A DNA stretch of 64,000 nucleotides from an uncultured Bacteroides sp. (GCA_900544075.1 UQTJ01000017.1:1-64000), one strand, 5' to 3'. Numbered from the stretch's first letter, positions 1-9,422 are shown. Numbers and translations: made by a program. Notes: generated by a model from the letters alone, not told the origin.

Positions 1-54
1 AACCGCCGTACACGGTTTTGCAGACCGCTGACTAAGCCACTCATCCAAGGAACC
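1..54 (-). tRNA. tRNA-Cys (GCA), 3' part cut off by the window edge
   Basis: Read on the minus strand, the segment starts with an acceptor 5' strand GGTTCCT, a short D stem (GAT/GTC) around a loop holding GTGGC, and an anticodon stem GCGGT/ACCGT around the loop CTGCAAA, giving anticodon GCA (cysteine). It runs into the T-arm half GGCGGTT, where the window begins. The T-arm 3' half, acceptor 3' strand and any CCA lie outside. The stems fit a canonical tRNA. Confidence 0.9.
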
Positions 55-90
55 GGAAGGCATTTTGATATCGTTTTTCTCAAATGCGAT

Positions 91-121
91 GCAAAGGTAC
101 AGCTTTTTTTCAAATAAACAA
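91..121 (-). promoter_or_regulatory. Bacteroidota-type promoter of the tRNA-Cys
   Basis: On the minus strand there is a -7 box TACCTTTG (98..91) and a TTG -33 element (121..119), 20 nt apart. This matches the Bacteroidota consensus TTTG-N19-21-TAnnTTTG. The predicted start would lie about 30 nt before the tRNA 5' end. Confidence 0.55.
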
Positions 122-550
122 TACTTTGGTGGAAAAAATCTTAAAATTATTTCTTGCGCTGGTTATGATTTGACGGAACGTTTATAGTCTATATAGAGTT
201 TTGCTGTTGTTTGTCAGAGCGTTAAGTGTAAAAGTGTCCGATGGAGCTTTTGGTTGTATATTTTTTCGTATTGAGGCATGATTTCAATATGTATCTGCCG
301 GATGTTGGATATTGTCGGGGTATAATATCATAATCGACCTTGCAAATTCTTATAATCGTCCTTTCATTTTCTGTAAATACAACCTTTGTTTTTGTATATA
401 TAACTTGTATATATAAAAACACAGTCTATGTTTATATAAATATAAGTTGTATATAGAGATTATGTAAAGGAATTTATAGCTTTATTTATCCGCAGACTGA
501 AGATTTTATCTGTGCCCGACCGATTTTGGCTGTAGTTGGAGGTTGTAATA
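122..550. other. AT-rich gene-free stretch between tRNA-Cys and lepA
   Basis: No convincing gene is seen on either strand; a 66-codon open frame on the minus strand (222-422) has low-complexity content and no recognisable domain. The notable feature is an imperfect AT-rich inverted repeat at about 395-455 (a TATAACTTGTATATA-like arm opposite a TATAAGTTGTATATA-like arm), which could form a hairpin. Confidence 0.5.
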
Positions 551-580
551 TTGGAAATAGGCGATTTTTCGTTATCTTTG
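551..580 (+). promoter_or_regulatory. promoter of lepA
   Basis: A -7 box TATCTTTG (573-580) sits 19 nt after a TTG element (551-553), an exact fit to the Bacteroidota vegetative promoter, with the lepA start codon 31 nt downstream. Confidence 0.75.
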
Positions 581-611
581 CACTCAAATTAATTTTACGC
601 ATATTGAACGA

Positions 612-2393
612 ATGAAGAATATCAGAAACTTCTGCATTATTGCACATATTGACCATGGAAAATCAACTCTGGCTGACAGACTTCTGGAATATACCCAGAC
701 CATAAAGGTTACAGAAGGCCAGATGCTTGACGACATGGATTTGGAACGTGAGCGCGGTATAACCATCAAGAGCCACGCCATACAGATGGAATATACTTAT
801 AATGGTGAAAAATACATCCTCAATCTTATTGACACTCCGGGACACGTGGACTTCTCGTACGAGGTTTCGCGCTCCATTGCCGCATGTGAGGGTGCGTTGC
901 TTATAGTCGATGCGTCGCAGGGTGTACAGGCCCAGACTATCTCGAACCTTTATATGGCGCTGGAACATGATTTGGAGATAATTCCTGTGCTGAACAAATG
1001 TGATATGGCAAGTGCCATGCCTGAGGAGGTGGAAGACGAGATTATAGACCTTTTGGGCTGCAAGCGCGAGGAGATTATACGTGCTTCGGGAAAGACCGGT
1101 ATGGGTGTGGAAGAAATTCTTAAGGCCGTAGTAGAGCGTATTCCTCATCCTGTAGGTGATGAAGAGGCTCCGTTACAGGCTCTTATCTTTGACTCTGTGT
1201 TCAACTCTTTCCGCGGTATCATTGCGTACTTCAAGGTGGTAAACGGAGTTATCCGCACTGGCGATAAGGTGAAATTCTTTAATACAGGTAAGGAATATGA
1301 TGCCGATGAGATAGGTGTGCTGAAGATGGACATGGTGCCTCGCAAGGAATTGCGTACGGGCGACGTGGGATATATCATCTCCGGTATCAAGACCTCACGC
1401 GAGGTAAAGGTGGGAGATACTATCACTCACATAGCAAAACCGTGTGACAAGGCAATCGAAGGTTTCGAGGAAGTAAAACCTATGGTCTTTGCAGGTGTCT
1501 ATCCTATCGAGGCCGAGGATTATGAAAACCTTAGAGCCTCGCTTGAGAAACTGCAGCTTAACGATGCGTCACTTACATTCCAGCCGGAATCGTCATTGGC
1601 TTTGGGATTCGGTTTCCGTTGCGGATTCCTCGGATTGCTCCATATGGAAATCGTTCAGGAACGTCTGGACCGTGAGTTCGACATGAACGTGATTACTACC
1701 GTGCCTAACGTATCGTATATGATTTACGACAAGCAGGGTGGTGTGCAGGAGGTGCATAACCCGGGAGGTATGCCGGACCCTACGCTGATAGACCATATTG
1801 AGGAGCCGTTTATAGATGCTTCCATAATCACAACTACCGACTATATAGGCCCAATTATGACTCTGTGTCTTGGAAAGCGCGGTGAATTGGTGCGCCAGGA
1901 TTATATTTCGGGCAATCGTGTGGAATTGCATTATAAGATGCCGTTAGGAGAAATCGTGATTGACTTCTATGATAAGCTGAAGAGTATATCAAAGGGATAT
2001 GCATCGTTCGATTATCATCAGTCGGGATTCCGTCCTTCGAAGCTTGTAAAACTCGATATACTTCTGAACGGAGAATCGGTGGATGCTCTTTCTACACTTA
2101 CTCACTTCGATAATGCATATGACTTGGGACGACGTATGTGTGAGAAACTGAAAGAACTTATCCCGCGTCAGCAGTTCGAAATAGCCATACAGGCTGCCAT
2201 CGGTGCCAAAATCATTGCACGCGAAACTATCAAGGCTGTGCGTAAGGACGTTACCGCGAAGTGTTACGGTGGTGACGTGAGCCGTAAGCGTAAACTTCTC
2301 GAAAAACAGAAGAAGGGTAAGAAGCGTATGAAGCAGATAGGTACTGTGGAAGTGCCGCAGAAAGCATTCCTCGCAGTTCTGAAACTCGACTAA
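612..2393 (+). CDS. lepA: elongation factor 4 (LepA), ribosome back-translocating GTPase
   Basis: A 593-residue translational GTPase of the usual LepA length. The G1 loop AHIDHGKST is at residues 11-19, followed by the switch region [16 protein letters not shown] near 75-82 and NKCD near 129. The C-terminal half has the LepA-specific [15 protein letters not shown] block and the lysine/arginine-rich end typical of the LepA CTD ([25 protein letters not shown]). The family binds the ribosome in the cytoplasm and promotes back-translocation or remodelling of stalled ribosomes. The ATG at 612 follows a clear promoter, and the gene appears monocistronic, ended by a strong terminator. Nothing unusual is seen. 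Confidence 0.98.
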   Translation: MKNIRNFCIIAHIDHGKSTLADRLLEYTQTIKVTEGQMLDDMDLERERGITIKSHAIQMEYTYNGEKYILNLIDTPGHVDFSYEVSRSIAACEGALLIVDASQGVQAQTISNLYMALEHDLEIIPVLNKCDMASAMPEEVEDEIIDLLGCKREEIIRASGKTGMGVEEILKAVVERIPHPVGDEEAPLQALIFDSVFNSFRGIIAYFKVVNGVIRTGDKVKFFNTGKEYDADEIGVLKMDMVPRKELRTGDVGYIISGIKTSREVKVGDTITHIAKPCDKAIEGFEEVKPMVFAGVYPIEAEDYENLRASLEKLQLNDASLTFQPESSLALGFGFRCGFLGLLHMEIVQERLDREFDMNVITTVPNVSYMIYDKQGGVQEVHNPGGMPDPTLIDHIEEPFIDASIITTTDYIGPIMTLCLGKRGELVRQDYISGNRVELHYKMPLGEIVIDFYDKLKSISKGYASFDYHQSGFRPSKLVKLDILLNGESVDALSTLTHFDNAYDLGRRMCEKLKELIPRQQFEIAIQAAIGAKIIARETIKAVRKDVTAKCYGGDVSRKRKLLEKQKKGKKRMKQIGTVEVPQKAFLAVLKLD

Positions 2394-2409
2394 CAATATA
2401 TGAGATAAA

Positions 2410-2463
2410 AAAAGGAACGAACCCATGGCGGATATATTTTCTTCCATGGGTTCGTTCTTTTCT
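2410..2463 (+). terminator. intrinsic terminator after lepA, possibly bidirectional
   Basis: A 14-bp perfect stem GAACGAACCCATGG (2415-2428) / CCATGGGTTCGTTC (2444-2457) is preceded by an A run and followed by TTTTC. It lies between the convergent lepA and alcohol dehydrogenase genes and could serve both. Confidence 0.85.
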
Positions 2464-2480
2464 ATTCAGCTTATTTCCTG

Positions 2481-3626
2481 TTAATACACTTTCTCAAGGA
2501 TTTCTTTTGCAACACTGCCTGTCACCAATCCGTCCTCGCCGAAGTGTACATCTCTTTCGTTGAATCGGCGTTCTATTTCGTCTATTACATCCTTGCCGAT
2601 ATTGTTTTCCGAGAGTGATGTTGTAAGTCCTAAAGAGTTGAAGAATTCTCTTGTCTTTCTGATAGTTTCGTTGATGCGGAAATCATGAGTACCTGAGTTC
2701 ACGCCAAAGACTCTTGTTCCCACCTGCATTATCTTTTCGCCTTTCTGCTTGCGCAATACGTCCATTGTACCAGGCAGGATGATTGCAAGTGTGTGTCCGT
2801 GAGTAAGTCCTGTGAGTGCAGTCACTTCGTGGCCAATCATGTGTGTAGCCCAGTCTTGTGACACACCCATAGCGATAAATCCGTTCAGAGCCATAGTGGC
2901 ACACATCATGAAGTCGGCCATATTCTGATAGTCTTGCTTGTTTTCCTTAATCTTTGGAGCAATCTCAACCAATGTCTGCAGAATGCTTTCAGCCCAGCGG
3001 TCCATTACTCTTGATTCGCCTGATTTGGTGAGATACTGTTCCATCACGTGTACGAATGTATCTGCAATACCGCATGCTATCTGATAGTCAGGCAGTGAGA
3101 ATGTTACTTCAGGGTCGAGGATTGAGAATTTCGGGAAGTTTGAGAAGAAAGCATATTTCTCTTTGGTTTCCTTACATGAGATAACCGCCCCGTCGTTCAT
3201 TTCCGAACCAGTAGCCGGTAATGTAAGTACTGTTCCCAAAGGAAGAGTGTTTTCTGCCTTTCCTTTTTTCACCAAATCCCAAGCGTCGCCATCGTAAAGC
3301 AAGCCCGCAGAGATAAGTTTTGTTCCGTCGATAACGGAACCACCGCCTACTGCAAGAAGGAAGTCTACTTTTTCTGCTTTACCCAATGCGATAGCCTCGC
3401 GCAGAGTTTCTATGGCAGGATTTGGCTCTATACCCCAGAATTCTATTGTGTTATGATTCTTAAGTGCTTCCTTTACCTGGTCATACACTCCGTTTTTCTT
3501 TACACTTCCACCACCGAAAGTTATCATGATTTTTTTGTCGGCAGGTATTTCTTTACTTAACTGGGCTATCATGCCTTTGCCCATAATCAGTTTAGTAGGG
3601 TTCTGAAAACAAAAATTGTTCAACAT
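2481..3626 (-). CDS. iron-containing alcohol dehydrogenase (butanol dehydrogenase/YqhD type)
   Basis: A 381-residue group III alcohol dehydrogenase. The nucleotide-binding part shows FGGGSVKKNGVYDQV (residues ~37-51) and VGGGSVIDGTK (~97-107), both characteristic of the butanol dehydrogenase/YqhD branch. The C-terminal half supplies metal ligands in ACGIADTFVHVMEQY, THMIGHEVTALTGLTHGHTLAI (Asp plus three His). Members reduce aldehydes with NAD(P)H using iron or zinc in the cytoplasm; the substrate here cannot be told. It is divergent from the GHL10 gene with its own consensus promoter and ends at the terminator shared with lepA. Confidence 0.93.
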   Translation of the reverse strand: MLNNFCFQNPTKLIMGKGMIAQLSKEIPADKKIMITFGGGSVKKNGVYDQVKEALKNHNTIEFWGIEPNPAIETLREAIALGKAEKVDFLLAVGGGSVIDGTKLISAGLLYDGDAWDLVKKGKAENTLPLGTVLTLPATGSEMNDGAVISCKETKEKYAFFSNFPKFSILDPEVTFSLPDYQIACGIADTFVHVMEQYLTKSGESRVMDRWAESILQTLVEIAPKIKENKQDYQNMADFMMCATMALNGFIAMGVSQDWATHMIGHEVTALTGLTHGHTLAIILPGTMDVLRKQKGEKIMQVGTRVFGVNSGTHDFRINETIRKTREFFNSLGLTTSLSENNIGKDVIDEIERRFNERDVHFGEDGLVTGSVAKEILEKVY

Positions 3627-3659
3627 ATTATTCTGTATTTATGGTTTTAGAATTTTCTG

Positions 3660-3690
3660 CAAATGTACATATTTATACTGAGAGTTCAAA
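3660..3690 (-). promoter_or_regulatory. promoter of the alcohol dehydrogenase gene
   Basis: Minus strand: TTTG (3690..3687), 19-nt spacer, TACATTTG -7 box (3667..3660), about 34 nt before the start codon. Exact consensus and spacing. Confidence 0.75.
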
Positions 3691-3784
3691 CTTTATATTT
3701 TTAACGTATATGTGTCCGCTTTTGTTTATACTTTAATAAGAGAGGCTGCACCTCGGAATTAAAAGTTTAAAACCAGGTTTTCAC

Positions 3785-3815
3785 TTTGTACTTCATTCGG
3801 TTTGCACTATCTTTG
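3785..3815 (+). promoter_or_regulatory. promoter of the GHL10 glycoside hydrolase gene
   Basis: TTTG (3785-3788), 19-nt spacer, TATCTTTG -7 box (3808-3815), then ATG at 3841. It is back to back with the alcohol dehydrogenase promoter about 95 bp away. Confidence 0.75.
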
Positions 3816-3840
3816 TACACTCGAAAACTATATATAAAAG

Positions 3841-5343
3841 ATGAATAGAATTAAGACTTTGATTGTTCTTGCTGCCTTGCTGCTTAATGCCTTTGCGGTC
3901 AGTGCACAGACAGCATCTCCTAAACGTGAATTTCGAGGAGCGTGGATACAGTGTGTAAACGGACAGTTCCAGGGAATGCCTGTAGAAACTATGAAGAAAA
4001 CACTTGTAGGCCAATTGGACGAGTTGGAAGAAGCAGGCATAAATGCCATTATCTTTCAGATACGTGCCGAGGCCGATGCTCTTTATAAATCGTCTTATGA
4101 ACCATGGAGCCGTTTCCTGACAGGTATTCAGGGAGTTGCACCGTCGCCGTCGTGGGATCCGCTGCAATTTATGATAGACGAGTGTCACAAGCGTGGCATG
4201 GAGCTGCATGCATGGATTAATCCTTATCGTGCCTGCACTAAGGGAACAAGCCGTTTGTCGCCAATACATCCGTACAACAAACATCCTGAACTTTTTGTGA
4301 AGTATGCAGGACAGCTTTATTTCGACCCGGGATTCCCTGAAAACAGAAAATACATCTGCAAGATAGTGCGCGACATTGTTACACGCTACGATGTGGATGC
4401 CATCCATATGGACGATTATTTCTATCCTTACCCTAACCCGGGAGAAAAATTTCCTGACGATGTAAGCTTTGCTGCCTATGGTCGTGGGTTTACTGACAGG
4501 GATGAGTGGAGAAGGGACAATGTAAATGTGCTTATCAGAGAGCTTCACGAAACAATCCGTGAGGCAAAACCGTGGGTGAAGTTCGGTATTTCTCCTTTCG
4601 GTATATATCGCAATAAGCGTACATCGCCCGAAGGTAGTGAGACTCGCGGACTGCAGAACTATGATGACCTCTATGCAGATGTACTGCTGTGGGTGAACAA
4701 AGGATGGATAGACTATAACATTCCGCAGGTATATTGGGAAATAGGTCATCCGGCTGCCGACTATGAAACTTTGGTTAAGTGGTGGGCTGATAAATCAAGT
4801 GCTCGTCCTCTGTATATCGGTCAGGATGTGTACAGAACAGTAAAGAAACCGGACCTGAAGAATCCTTCAGTGCATCAGATGGCGGCAAAATATGATTTGC
4901 AGCGTTCGTTGCCTGCTGTCCAGGGCAGTTGCCAGTGGTATTCTGCTGCCGTGATGGAGAATCCGGGCAATTATAAGACTCTGCTTGAGAAGAAGTATCA
5001 CAAATATCCTGCTCTGCAGCCTCTTTATCCGTTCATAGATGATAAGGCTCCCGGAAAGGTCAAGAAACTGAAGGATGTCTGGACTGAATATGGATATATT
5101 CTTTTCTGGACTGCCCCTAAAGCCAAGACCGTAATGGATGAGGCTGTTCAGTATGTAGTCTACAGATTCGGGAATAAGGAAAAGGTTAATCTGGATGATG
5201 CATCGAAGATAGTAGCTATAACGAGAGATACTTTCTATAAGATGCCGTACGAGGATGGAAAGACCAAGTACCGTTATGTGGTGACCGCCCTTGACAGGCT
5301 GAATAATGAATCGAAACCGGAATCAGAAAAAGTTAAATTGTAA
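3841..5343 (+). CDS. secreted glycoside hydrolase-like 10 (GHL10/DUF187, YngK type)
   Basis: A 500-residue protein with a Sec signal peptide (MNRIKTLIVLAALLLNAFAVSAQ). The body is a TIM barrel of the glycosyl-hydrolase-like 10 family: KREFRGAWIQCVNG at the start, then FQIRAEADALYKSSYEPWS, HAWINPYRA, YDVDAIHMDDYFYPYP and FGISPFGIYRNK, all typical of the family. The C-terminal ~90 residues (PGKVKKLKDVWTEYGYILFWTAP onward) resemble a fibronectin-type or FN3-like module. Substrate is unknown; related proteins are thought to act on cell-wall or exported polysaccharides in the periplasm or at the surface. Own promoter and downstream hairpin suggest a single-gene unit. Confidence 0.9.
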   Translation: MNRIKTLIVLAALLLNAFAVSAQTASPKREFRGAWIQCVNGQFQGMPVETMKKTLVGQLDELEEAGINAIIFQIRAEADALYKSSYEPWSRFLTGIQGVAPSPSWDPLQFMIDECHKRGMELHAWINPYRACTKGTSRLSPIHPYNKHPELFVKYAGQLYFDPGFPENRKYICKIVRDIVTRYDVDAIHMDDYFYPYPNPGEKFPDDVSFAAYGRGFTDRDEWRRDNVNVLIRELHETIREAKPWVKFGISPFGIYRNKRTSPEGSETRGLQNYDDLYADVLLWVNKGWIDYNIPQVYWEIGHPAADYETLVKWWADKSSARPLYIGQDVYRTVKKPDLKNPSVHQMAAKYDLQRSLPAVQGSCQWYSAAVMENPGNYKTLLEKKYHKYPALQPLYPFIDDKAPGKVKKLKDVWTEYGYILFWTAPKAKTVMDEAVQYVVYRFGNKEKVNLDDASKIVAITRDTFYKMPYEDGKTKYRYVVTALDRLNNESKPESEKVKL

Positions 5344-5360
5344 TTTCTTCAATATAATTG

Positions 5361-5400
5361 CTGCGGCTCAAATCCTTGTCGGACTTGATCCGCAGTAGTT
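5361..5400 (+). terminator. terminator between convergent GHL10 and metY genes
   Basis: Stem CTGCGGCTCAAATCC (5361-5375) / GGACTTGATCCGCAG (5381-5395), 13 of 15 positions paired, loop TTGTC, followed by TAGTTTTAT. Confidence 0.7.
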
Positions 5401-5456
5401 TTATAATGCTTTTTGAATGTCATTCGAACATTGTTTGAACAGCATTTAAATACCGT

Positions 5457-6746
5457 TTAAATACTCTTTAAAGCCTGCTCCAAATCATTCTTCAAATCGT
5501 CGATATGTTCCAGACCTATGGATAGTCTTATAGTTCCCTGATGAATGTCCTGTTCTAAAAGTTCACTTTCTGTCAACTGCGAATGAGTGGTGCTTGCCGG
5601 ATGTATCACTAACGATTTGGCATCTGCCACGTTTGCGAGCAGTGAGAATATCTTAAGACTGTCGATAAACTTGTGTGCTTCCTCCTTACCGCCCTTTATC
5701 TCGAAAGTAAAGATTGAGCCTCCTCCATTTGGCAGATACTTATTATACAGCTCATGATTAGGGTGGGATGGGAGTGAAGGATGGTTAACTTTCTTAACCT
5801 TTGGGTGTGAAGCAAGATAGGAAACTATTTTAAGTGCATTCTCCACGTGACGTGCCACTCTCAGCGACAGAGTTTCAAGCCCCTGCAACAACATAAAGGC
5901 ATTGAACGGGCTTATGGCTGCTCCTGTATCTCTTAGTAATGTAGTTCTGATTCTTGTCACGAAAGCAGTGTTCGGGTCTATATCCGTGAAAATTATTCCG
6001 TGATATGAAGCGCCAGGCTCAGTCAGTTGCGGAAACTTGCCGGATGCCTTCCAGTCGAATTTTCCGGAGTCCACTATTACTCCACCAAGCGATGTACCGT
6101 GTCCGCCTATGAACTTTGTTGCAGAATGTACCACTATATCCGCACCATGCTCTATCGGGCGGATAAGGTATGGAGTGCCGAATGTATTGTCAATTATCAA
6201 AGGTATGTTATGCTTGTGGGCTATATCGGCAACTGCCTGTATATCTATTATATTTGAATTAGGATTGCCAAGTGTTTCTATAAATACAGCTTTGGTATTT
6301 TCCTGAATAGCCTTTTCAAAGTTCTCAACCCTATCAGGGTCTACAAAGGTTGTACTGATTCCGTAAGTAGGCAGCGTATGAGCCAAGAGGTTATAACTTC
6401 CACCGTAGATAGTCTTTGCCGCTACTATGTGGTCGCCCTGTTTTGCAATGTTAAGAAAAGAGTAAGTAATGGCCGCAGCACCTGAAGCTACGGCCAGAGC
6501 CGCCTTTCCGCCTTCAAGTGCCGCTATTCTTTGTTCAAATACTCCCTGGGTAGGATTTCCCAGTCGTCCGTATATTTCTCCGCTTTCCTGAAGCCCGAAC
6601 AAAGCCTCGGCATGTGCAGAATTGTTGAAAACGTATGAAGTCGTCTGATAAATAGGTACAGCCCTTGCACCTGTCGCCTTGTCTGCATTTTCCTGTCCTA
6701 CGTGTAGCTGTAATGTCTCGAAATGTAGCTTCTGTGTATCTGTCAT
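5457..6746 (-). CDS. metY: O-acetylhomoserine sulfhydrylase (MetY), PLP enzyme
   Basis: A 429-residue Cys/Met-metabolism PLP enzyme. The length and the opening LHFETLQLHVGQENADKAT, followed by RAVPIYQTTSYVF, fit the MetY branch rather than the ~380-residue MetB/MetC. The PLP lysine is in VVHSATKFIGGHG, with YGRLGNPTQ, ETLGNPN and IDNTFGTPYL also present. The reaction is O-acetyl-L-homoserine plus sulfide to homocysteine (methionine synthesis) in the cytoplasm. A consensus promoter lies ~30 nt upstream, leaving too short a leader for a SAM riboswitch. An Lrp/AsnC gene is transcribed divergently and is a plausible regulator. Confidence 0.95.
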   Translation of the reverse strand: MTDTQKLHFETLQLHVGQENADKATGARAVPIYQTTSYVFNNSAHAEALFGLQESGEIYGRLGNPTQGVFEQRIAALEGGKAALAVASGAAAITYSFLNIAKQGDHIVAAKTIYGGSYNLLAHTLPTYGISTTFVDPDRVENFEKAIQENTKAVFIETLGNPNSNIIDIQAVADIAHKHNIPLIIDNTFGTPYLIRPIEHGADIVVHSATKFIGGHGTSLGGVIVDSGKFDWKASGKFPQLTEPGASYHGIIFTDIDPNTAFVTRIRTTLLRDTGAAISPFNAFMLLQGLETLSLRVARHVENALKIVSYLASHPKVKKVNHPSLPSHPNHELYNKYLPNGGGSIFTFEIKGGKEEAHKFIDSLKIFSLLANVADAKSLVIHPASTTHSQLTESELLEQDIHQGTIRLSIGLEHIDDLKNDLEQALKSI

Positions 6747-6774
6747 AATCTTTATAGCTTTATTGTTACGTCTG

Positions 6775-6805
6775 CAAAGTTATATTCTGTGGTGATACTA
6801 TCCAA
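6775..6805 (-). promoter_or_regulatory. promoter of metY
   Basis: Minus strand: TTG (6805..6803), 20-nt spacer, TAACTTTG -7 box (6782..6775), 29 nt before the metY start codon. Confidence 0.7.
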
Positions 6806-6907
6806 TATTGTAAGAAAATATAGAAAATATCACTAATATATAATTGAAATATGTGCTTTTATTCTTATTTTAGTGCCAAAAACTGAACGAAACAGAATAT
6901 TTGTCCT

Positions 6908-7378
6908 ATGAACAATGTAGAGAAATTAGACAAGGTGGACTTGCAGATACTCCGCACTTTGCAGGAGAATGCCCGTCTTACAACAAAAGAGCTTGCCGCC
7001 AAGGTAAGTCTTTCGTCTACTCCGGTGTTTGAACGTCTTAAACGTCTGGAAGCAGGAGGGTATATCAAGAAATATATAGCAGTGCTCGATGCCGAAAAAC
7101 TTAATCAGGGATTTATTGTCTTCTGTAAGGTAAAGATGCAGCATCTCAATTATGACATTGCCCGTAGTTTTTCAGATATTATAGCTGAGATACCTGAAGT
7201 GACGGAGTGTTATAACATTTCAGGCAGTTTTGATTATCTTCTGAAGATTCATGCACCGGACATGAAATACTATCAGGGCTTTATACTGAATGTGCTTGGC
7301 AGGATAGACACCCTTGCATCATTGGAGAGTGTGTTCGTTATGGATGTGATAAAGCACGATTATGGCATACATATATAA
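6908..7378 (+). CDS. Lrp/AsnC family transcriptional regulator
   Basis: A 156-residue protein of standard Lrp/AsnC size. Residues ~6-60 form the winged HTH (LDKVDLQILRTLQENARLTTKELAAKVSLSSTPVFERLKRLEAGGYIKKYIAVLD); the rest is the RAM ligand-binding domain, with VTECYNISGSFDYLLKIHAPD as its central motif. Such proteins bind DNA as octamers and sense amino acids. It is divergent from metY across a 160-bp gap, so control of metY and of itself is a reasonable inference. It ends in a terminator shared with rpsA. Confidence 0.94.
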   Translation: MNNVEKLDKVDLQILRTLQENARLTTKELAAKVSLSSTPVFERLKRLEAGGYIKKYIAVLDAEKLNQGFIVFCKVKMQHLNYDIARSFSDIIAEIPEVTECYNISGSFDYLLKIHAPDMKYYQGFILNVLGRIDTLASLESVFVMDVIKHDYGIHI

Positions 7379-7384
7379 AGAAAT

Positions 7385-7416
7385 AAGGCTGAACCCCGTT
7401 GAGGGTTCAGCCTTAA
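7385..7416. terminator. bidirectional terminator between lrp-type gene and rpsA
   Basis: Perfect 12-bp stem AAGGCTGAACCC (7385-7396) / GGGTTCAGCCTT (7403-7414) with loop CGTTGA, flanked by A-rich and T-containing tracts on both sides. It lies between converging genes. Confidence 0.8.
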
Positions 7417-7440
7417 AAGTTTTATTGCAGTAGGCAAAAA

Positions 7441-9225
7441 TTATTTCTTACCTTCCAACTGTTCTTTCAATGCAGCAAGAGCATCTATATCACCAAGAGT
7501 TGTAGAAGCAGCCTGATTCTGAATCATTGGAGCTTCTTCTTTCTTAGATGATTTCTTAGCAGCTTTCCTTTCTGCTTTTTCTTCAGCCTTAGCAGCATCT
7601 TCGAATACACGGCTGTGTGACAAGATGATACGTTTAGCTTCCTTGTTGAATTCGATTACTTTGAACTGAAGCTTTTCGTCAAGCTGAGCCTGAGAACCGT
7701 CTTCTTTTACAAGGTGTTTTGGAGTAGCGAAGCCTTCAACACCGTAAGGCAATGAAACTACTGCACCTTTGTCCAAAAGTTCGATGATTGTACCTTCGTG
7801 GATAGAACCTACAGTGAATACAGTTTCGAATACATCCCATGGATTTTCTTCCAACTGCTTGTGACCAAGGCTCAAGCGACGGTTTTCCTTGTCGATTTCC
7901 AATACCTGAACTTCGATTTCAGCACCAATCTGAGTGAATTCTGATGGGTGTTTGATTTTCTTAGTCCAAGAAAGGTCTGAGATGTGAATCAAACCATCAA
8001 CACCTTCTTCGATTTCAACGAATACACCGAAGTTAGTGAAGTTGCGTACTTTTGCAACGTGCTTAGTACCTACAGCATATTTTTCTTCGATGTTTTCCCA
8101 TGGATCAGCTTTCAACTGCTTGATACCAAGTGACATCTTACGTTCTTCGCGGTCAAGAGTCAAGATAACAGCTTCTACTTCGTCACCAACTTTCATGAAG
8201 TCCTGAGCTGAACGCAAGTGCTGTGACCAAGACATTTCAGAAACGTGGATAAGACCTTCTACGCCTGGAGCGATTTCGATGAATGCTCCGTAGTCAGCCA
8301 TAACAACTACTTTACCCTTAACGTGGTCACCAACTTTCAAGTTTGGATCAAGAGCATCCCATGGATGTGGAGTAAGCTGCTTCAAACCAAGAGCGATACG
8401 TTTCTTGTCATCATCGAAGTCAAGGATAACAACGTTCAACTTCTGATCCAAAGAAACAACTTCGCGTGGATCGCTTACGCGGCCCCAAGACAAGTCTGTG
8501 ATGTGAATCAAACCGTCTACGCCACCCAAGTCGATGAATACACCGTAAGATGTGATATTTTTAACAGTACCTTCAAGTACCTGACCTTTTTCAAGTTTAC
8601 CGATGATTTCTTTCTTCTGCTGTTCGAGTTCAGCTTCGATAAGAGCTTTGTGAGATACAACTACGTTCTTGAATTCCTGGTTGATCTTAACAACTTTGAA
8701 TTCCATAGTCTTACCTACGAATACGTCATAGTCGCGGATAGGCTTAACGTCAATCTGAGAACCTGGCAAGAATGCTTCGATTCCGAATACGTCAACAATC
8801 ATACCACCCTTAGTGCGGCACTTAACGTAACCCTTAATGATTTCTTCGTTTTCAAGAGCAGCGTTAACACGATCCCAAGAACGAGTAGCACGTGCTTTCT
8901 TGTGAGACAAGATCAACTGACCTTTTTTGTCTTCCTGATTTTCGATGTATACTTCTACAGTATCACCTACTTTCAGGTCTGGATTGTAGCGGAATTCATT
9001 CAAAGGAATGATACCGTCTGATTTGTAGCCAATGTTAACTACAACTTCGCGTTTGTTCATTGCGATTACAGTACCATCAACAACCTCACGGTCATTTACT
9101 TTGTTAAGAGTACTGTCGTAAGCCTTTTCAAGATCTTCTTTGCTTACATTTGTAAGTGAATCACCACTTTCATAAGCTTCCCAGTTGAAATCTTCAATAG
9201 GAGCAATGTTCTTTAAGTTTTCCAT
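7441..9225 (-). CDS. rpsA: 30S ribosomal protein S1
   Basis: A 594-residue protein with six S1 RNA-binding repeats. The clearest are LEGTVKNITSYGVFIDLGGVDGLIHITDLSWGRVSDP (~214-282), VKGKVVVMADYGAFIEIAPGVEGLIHVSEMSW (~300-370) and a third ending in GLIHISDLSWTKKIKHP (~387-455). The N-terminal two repeats are the ribosome-binding type and the tail is Lys/Ala/Glu-rich. S1 recruits mRNA to the 30S subunit, which matters in this phylum because Shine-Dalgarno sequences are weak. Promoter with consensus boxes upstream; terminator downstream. The large antisense open frame inside it is a codon-bias shadow. Confidence 0.97.
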   Translation of the reverse strand: MENLKNIAPIEDFNWEAYESGDSLTNVSKEDLEKAYDSTLNKVNDREVVDGTVIAMNKREVVVNIGYKSDGIIPLNEFRYNPDLKVGDTVEVYIENQEDKKGQLILSHKKARATRSWDRVNAALENEEIIKGYVKCRTKGGMIVDVFGIEAFLPGSQIDVKPIRDYDVFVGKTMEFKVVKINQEFKNVVVSHKALIEAELEQQKKEIIGKLEKGQVLEGTVKNITSYGVFIDLGGVDGLIHITDLSWGRVSDPREVVSLDQKLNVVILDFDDDKKRIALGLKQLTPHPWDALDPNLKVGDHVKGKVVVMADYGAFIEIAPGVEGLIHVSEMSWSQHLRSAQDFMKVGDEVEAVILTLDREERKMSLGIKQLKADPWENIEEKYAVGTKHVAKVRNFTNFGVFVEIEEGVDGLIHISDLSWTKKIKHPSEFTQIGAEIEVQVLEIDKENRRLSLGHKQLEENPWDVFETVFTVGSIHEGTIIELLDKGAVVSLPYGVEGFATPKHLVKEDGSQAQLDEKLQFKVIEFNKEAKRIILSHSRVFEDAAKAEEKAERKAAKKSSKKEEAPMIQNQAASTTLGDIDALAALKEQLEGKK

Positions 9226-9293
9226 TAAAATAAAAAATTGTTTTTAAATAATTAATTGTGTTAGACTTTATATTGTTTTATCTAAATCGGGCG

Positions 9294-9324
9294 CAAAGTT
9301 ATAAACTTCTATTCATATATGCAA
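9294..9324 (-). promoter_or_regulatory. promoter of rpsA
   Basis: Minus strand: TTG (9324..9322), 20-nt spacer, TAACTTTG -7 box (9301..9294). This leaves a leader of about 60 nt before the start codon, AT-rich. Confidence 0.7.
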
Positions 9325-9365
9325 CTTTTTACATTCTTTTGTGCTGAAAAATAGAAGATTATACT

Positions 9366-9401
9366 AAAAAAATAAGGAAACAGGCCGTGCCGGTTTCCTT
9401 A
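9366..9401 (-). terminator. terminator after the SIMPL-domain gene
   Basis: Stem TAAGGAAAC (9373-9381) / GTTTCCTTA (9393-9401). On the minus strand it is followed by a run of T (complement of AAAAAAA at 9366-9372), so it ends leftward transcription from the 10982-9423 unit. Confidence 0.75.
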
Positions 9402-9422
9402 TAGGTATAAAATATGTGCTTG

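Noticed and set aside
222..422. 66-codon minus-strand frame after the tRNA
   Set aside because: Low-complexity AT-rich sequence with no domain; also lies on an inverted-repeat region.
663..1148. Long open frame antisense to lepA
   Set aside because: It lies wholly inside lepA on the other strand, with no domain or promoter; it mirrors lepA codon bias.
3793..4749. 318-codon antisense frame across the GHL10 gene
   Set aside because: The opposite strand has a full signal-peptide protein with family motifs and a consensus promoter; this frame shows no recognisable domain.
6747..6790. SAM riboswitch before metY
   Set aside because: The predicted RNA start is only about 20 nt before the start codon, too short for a riboswitch.
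8245..9021. 258-codon antisense frame in rpsA
   Set aside because: Shadow of the highly biased S1 gene; sequence is low-complexity and unlike any family.
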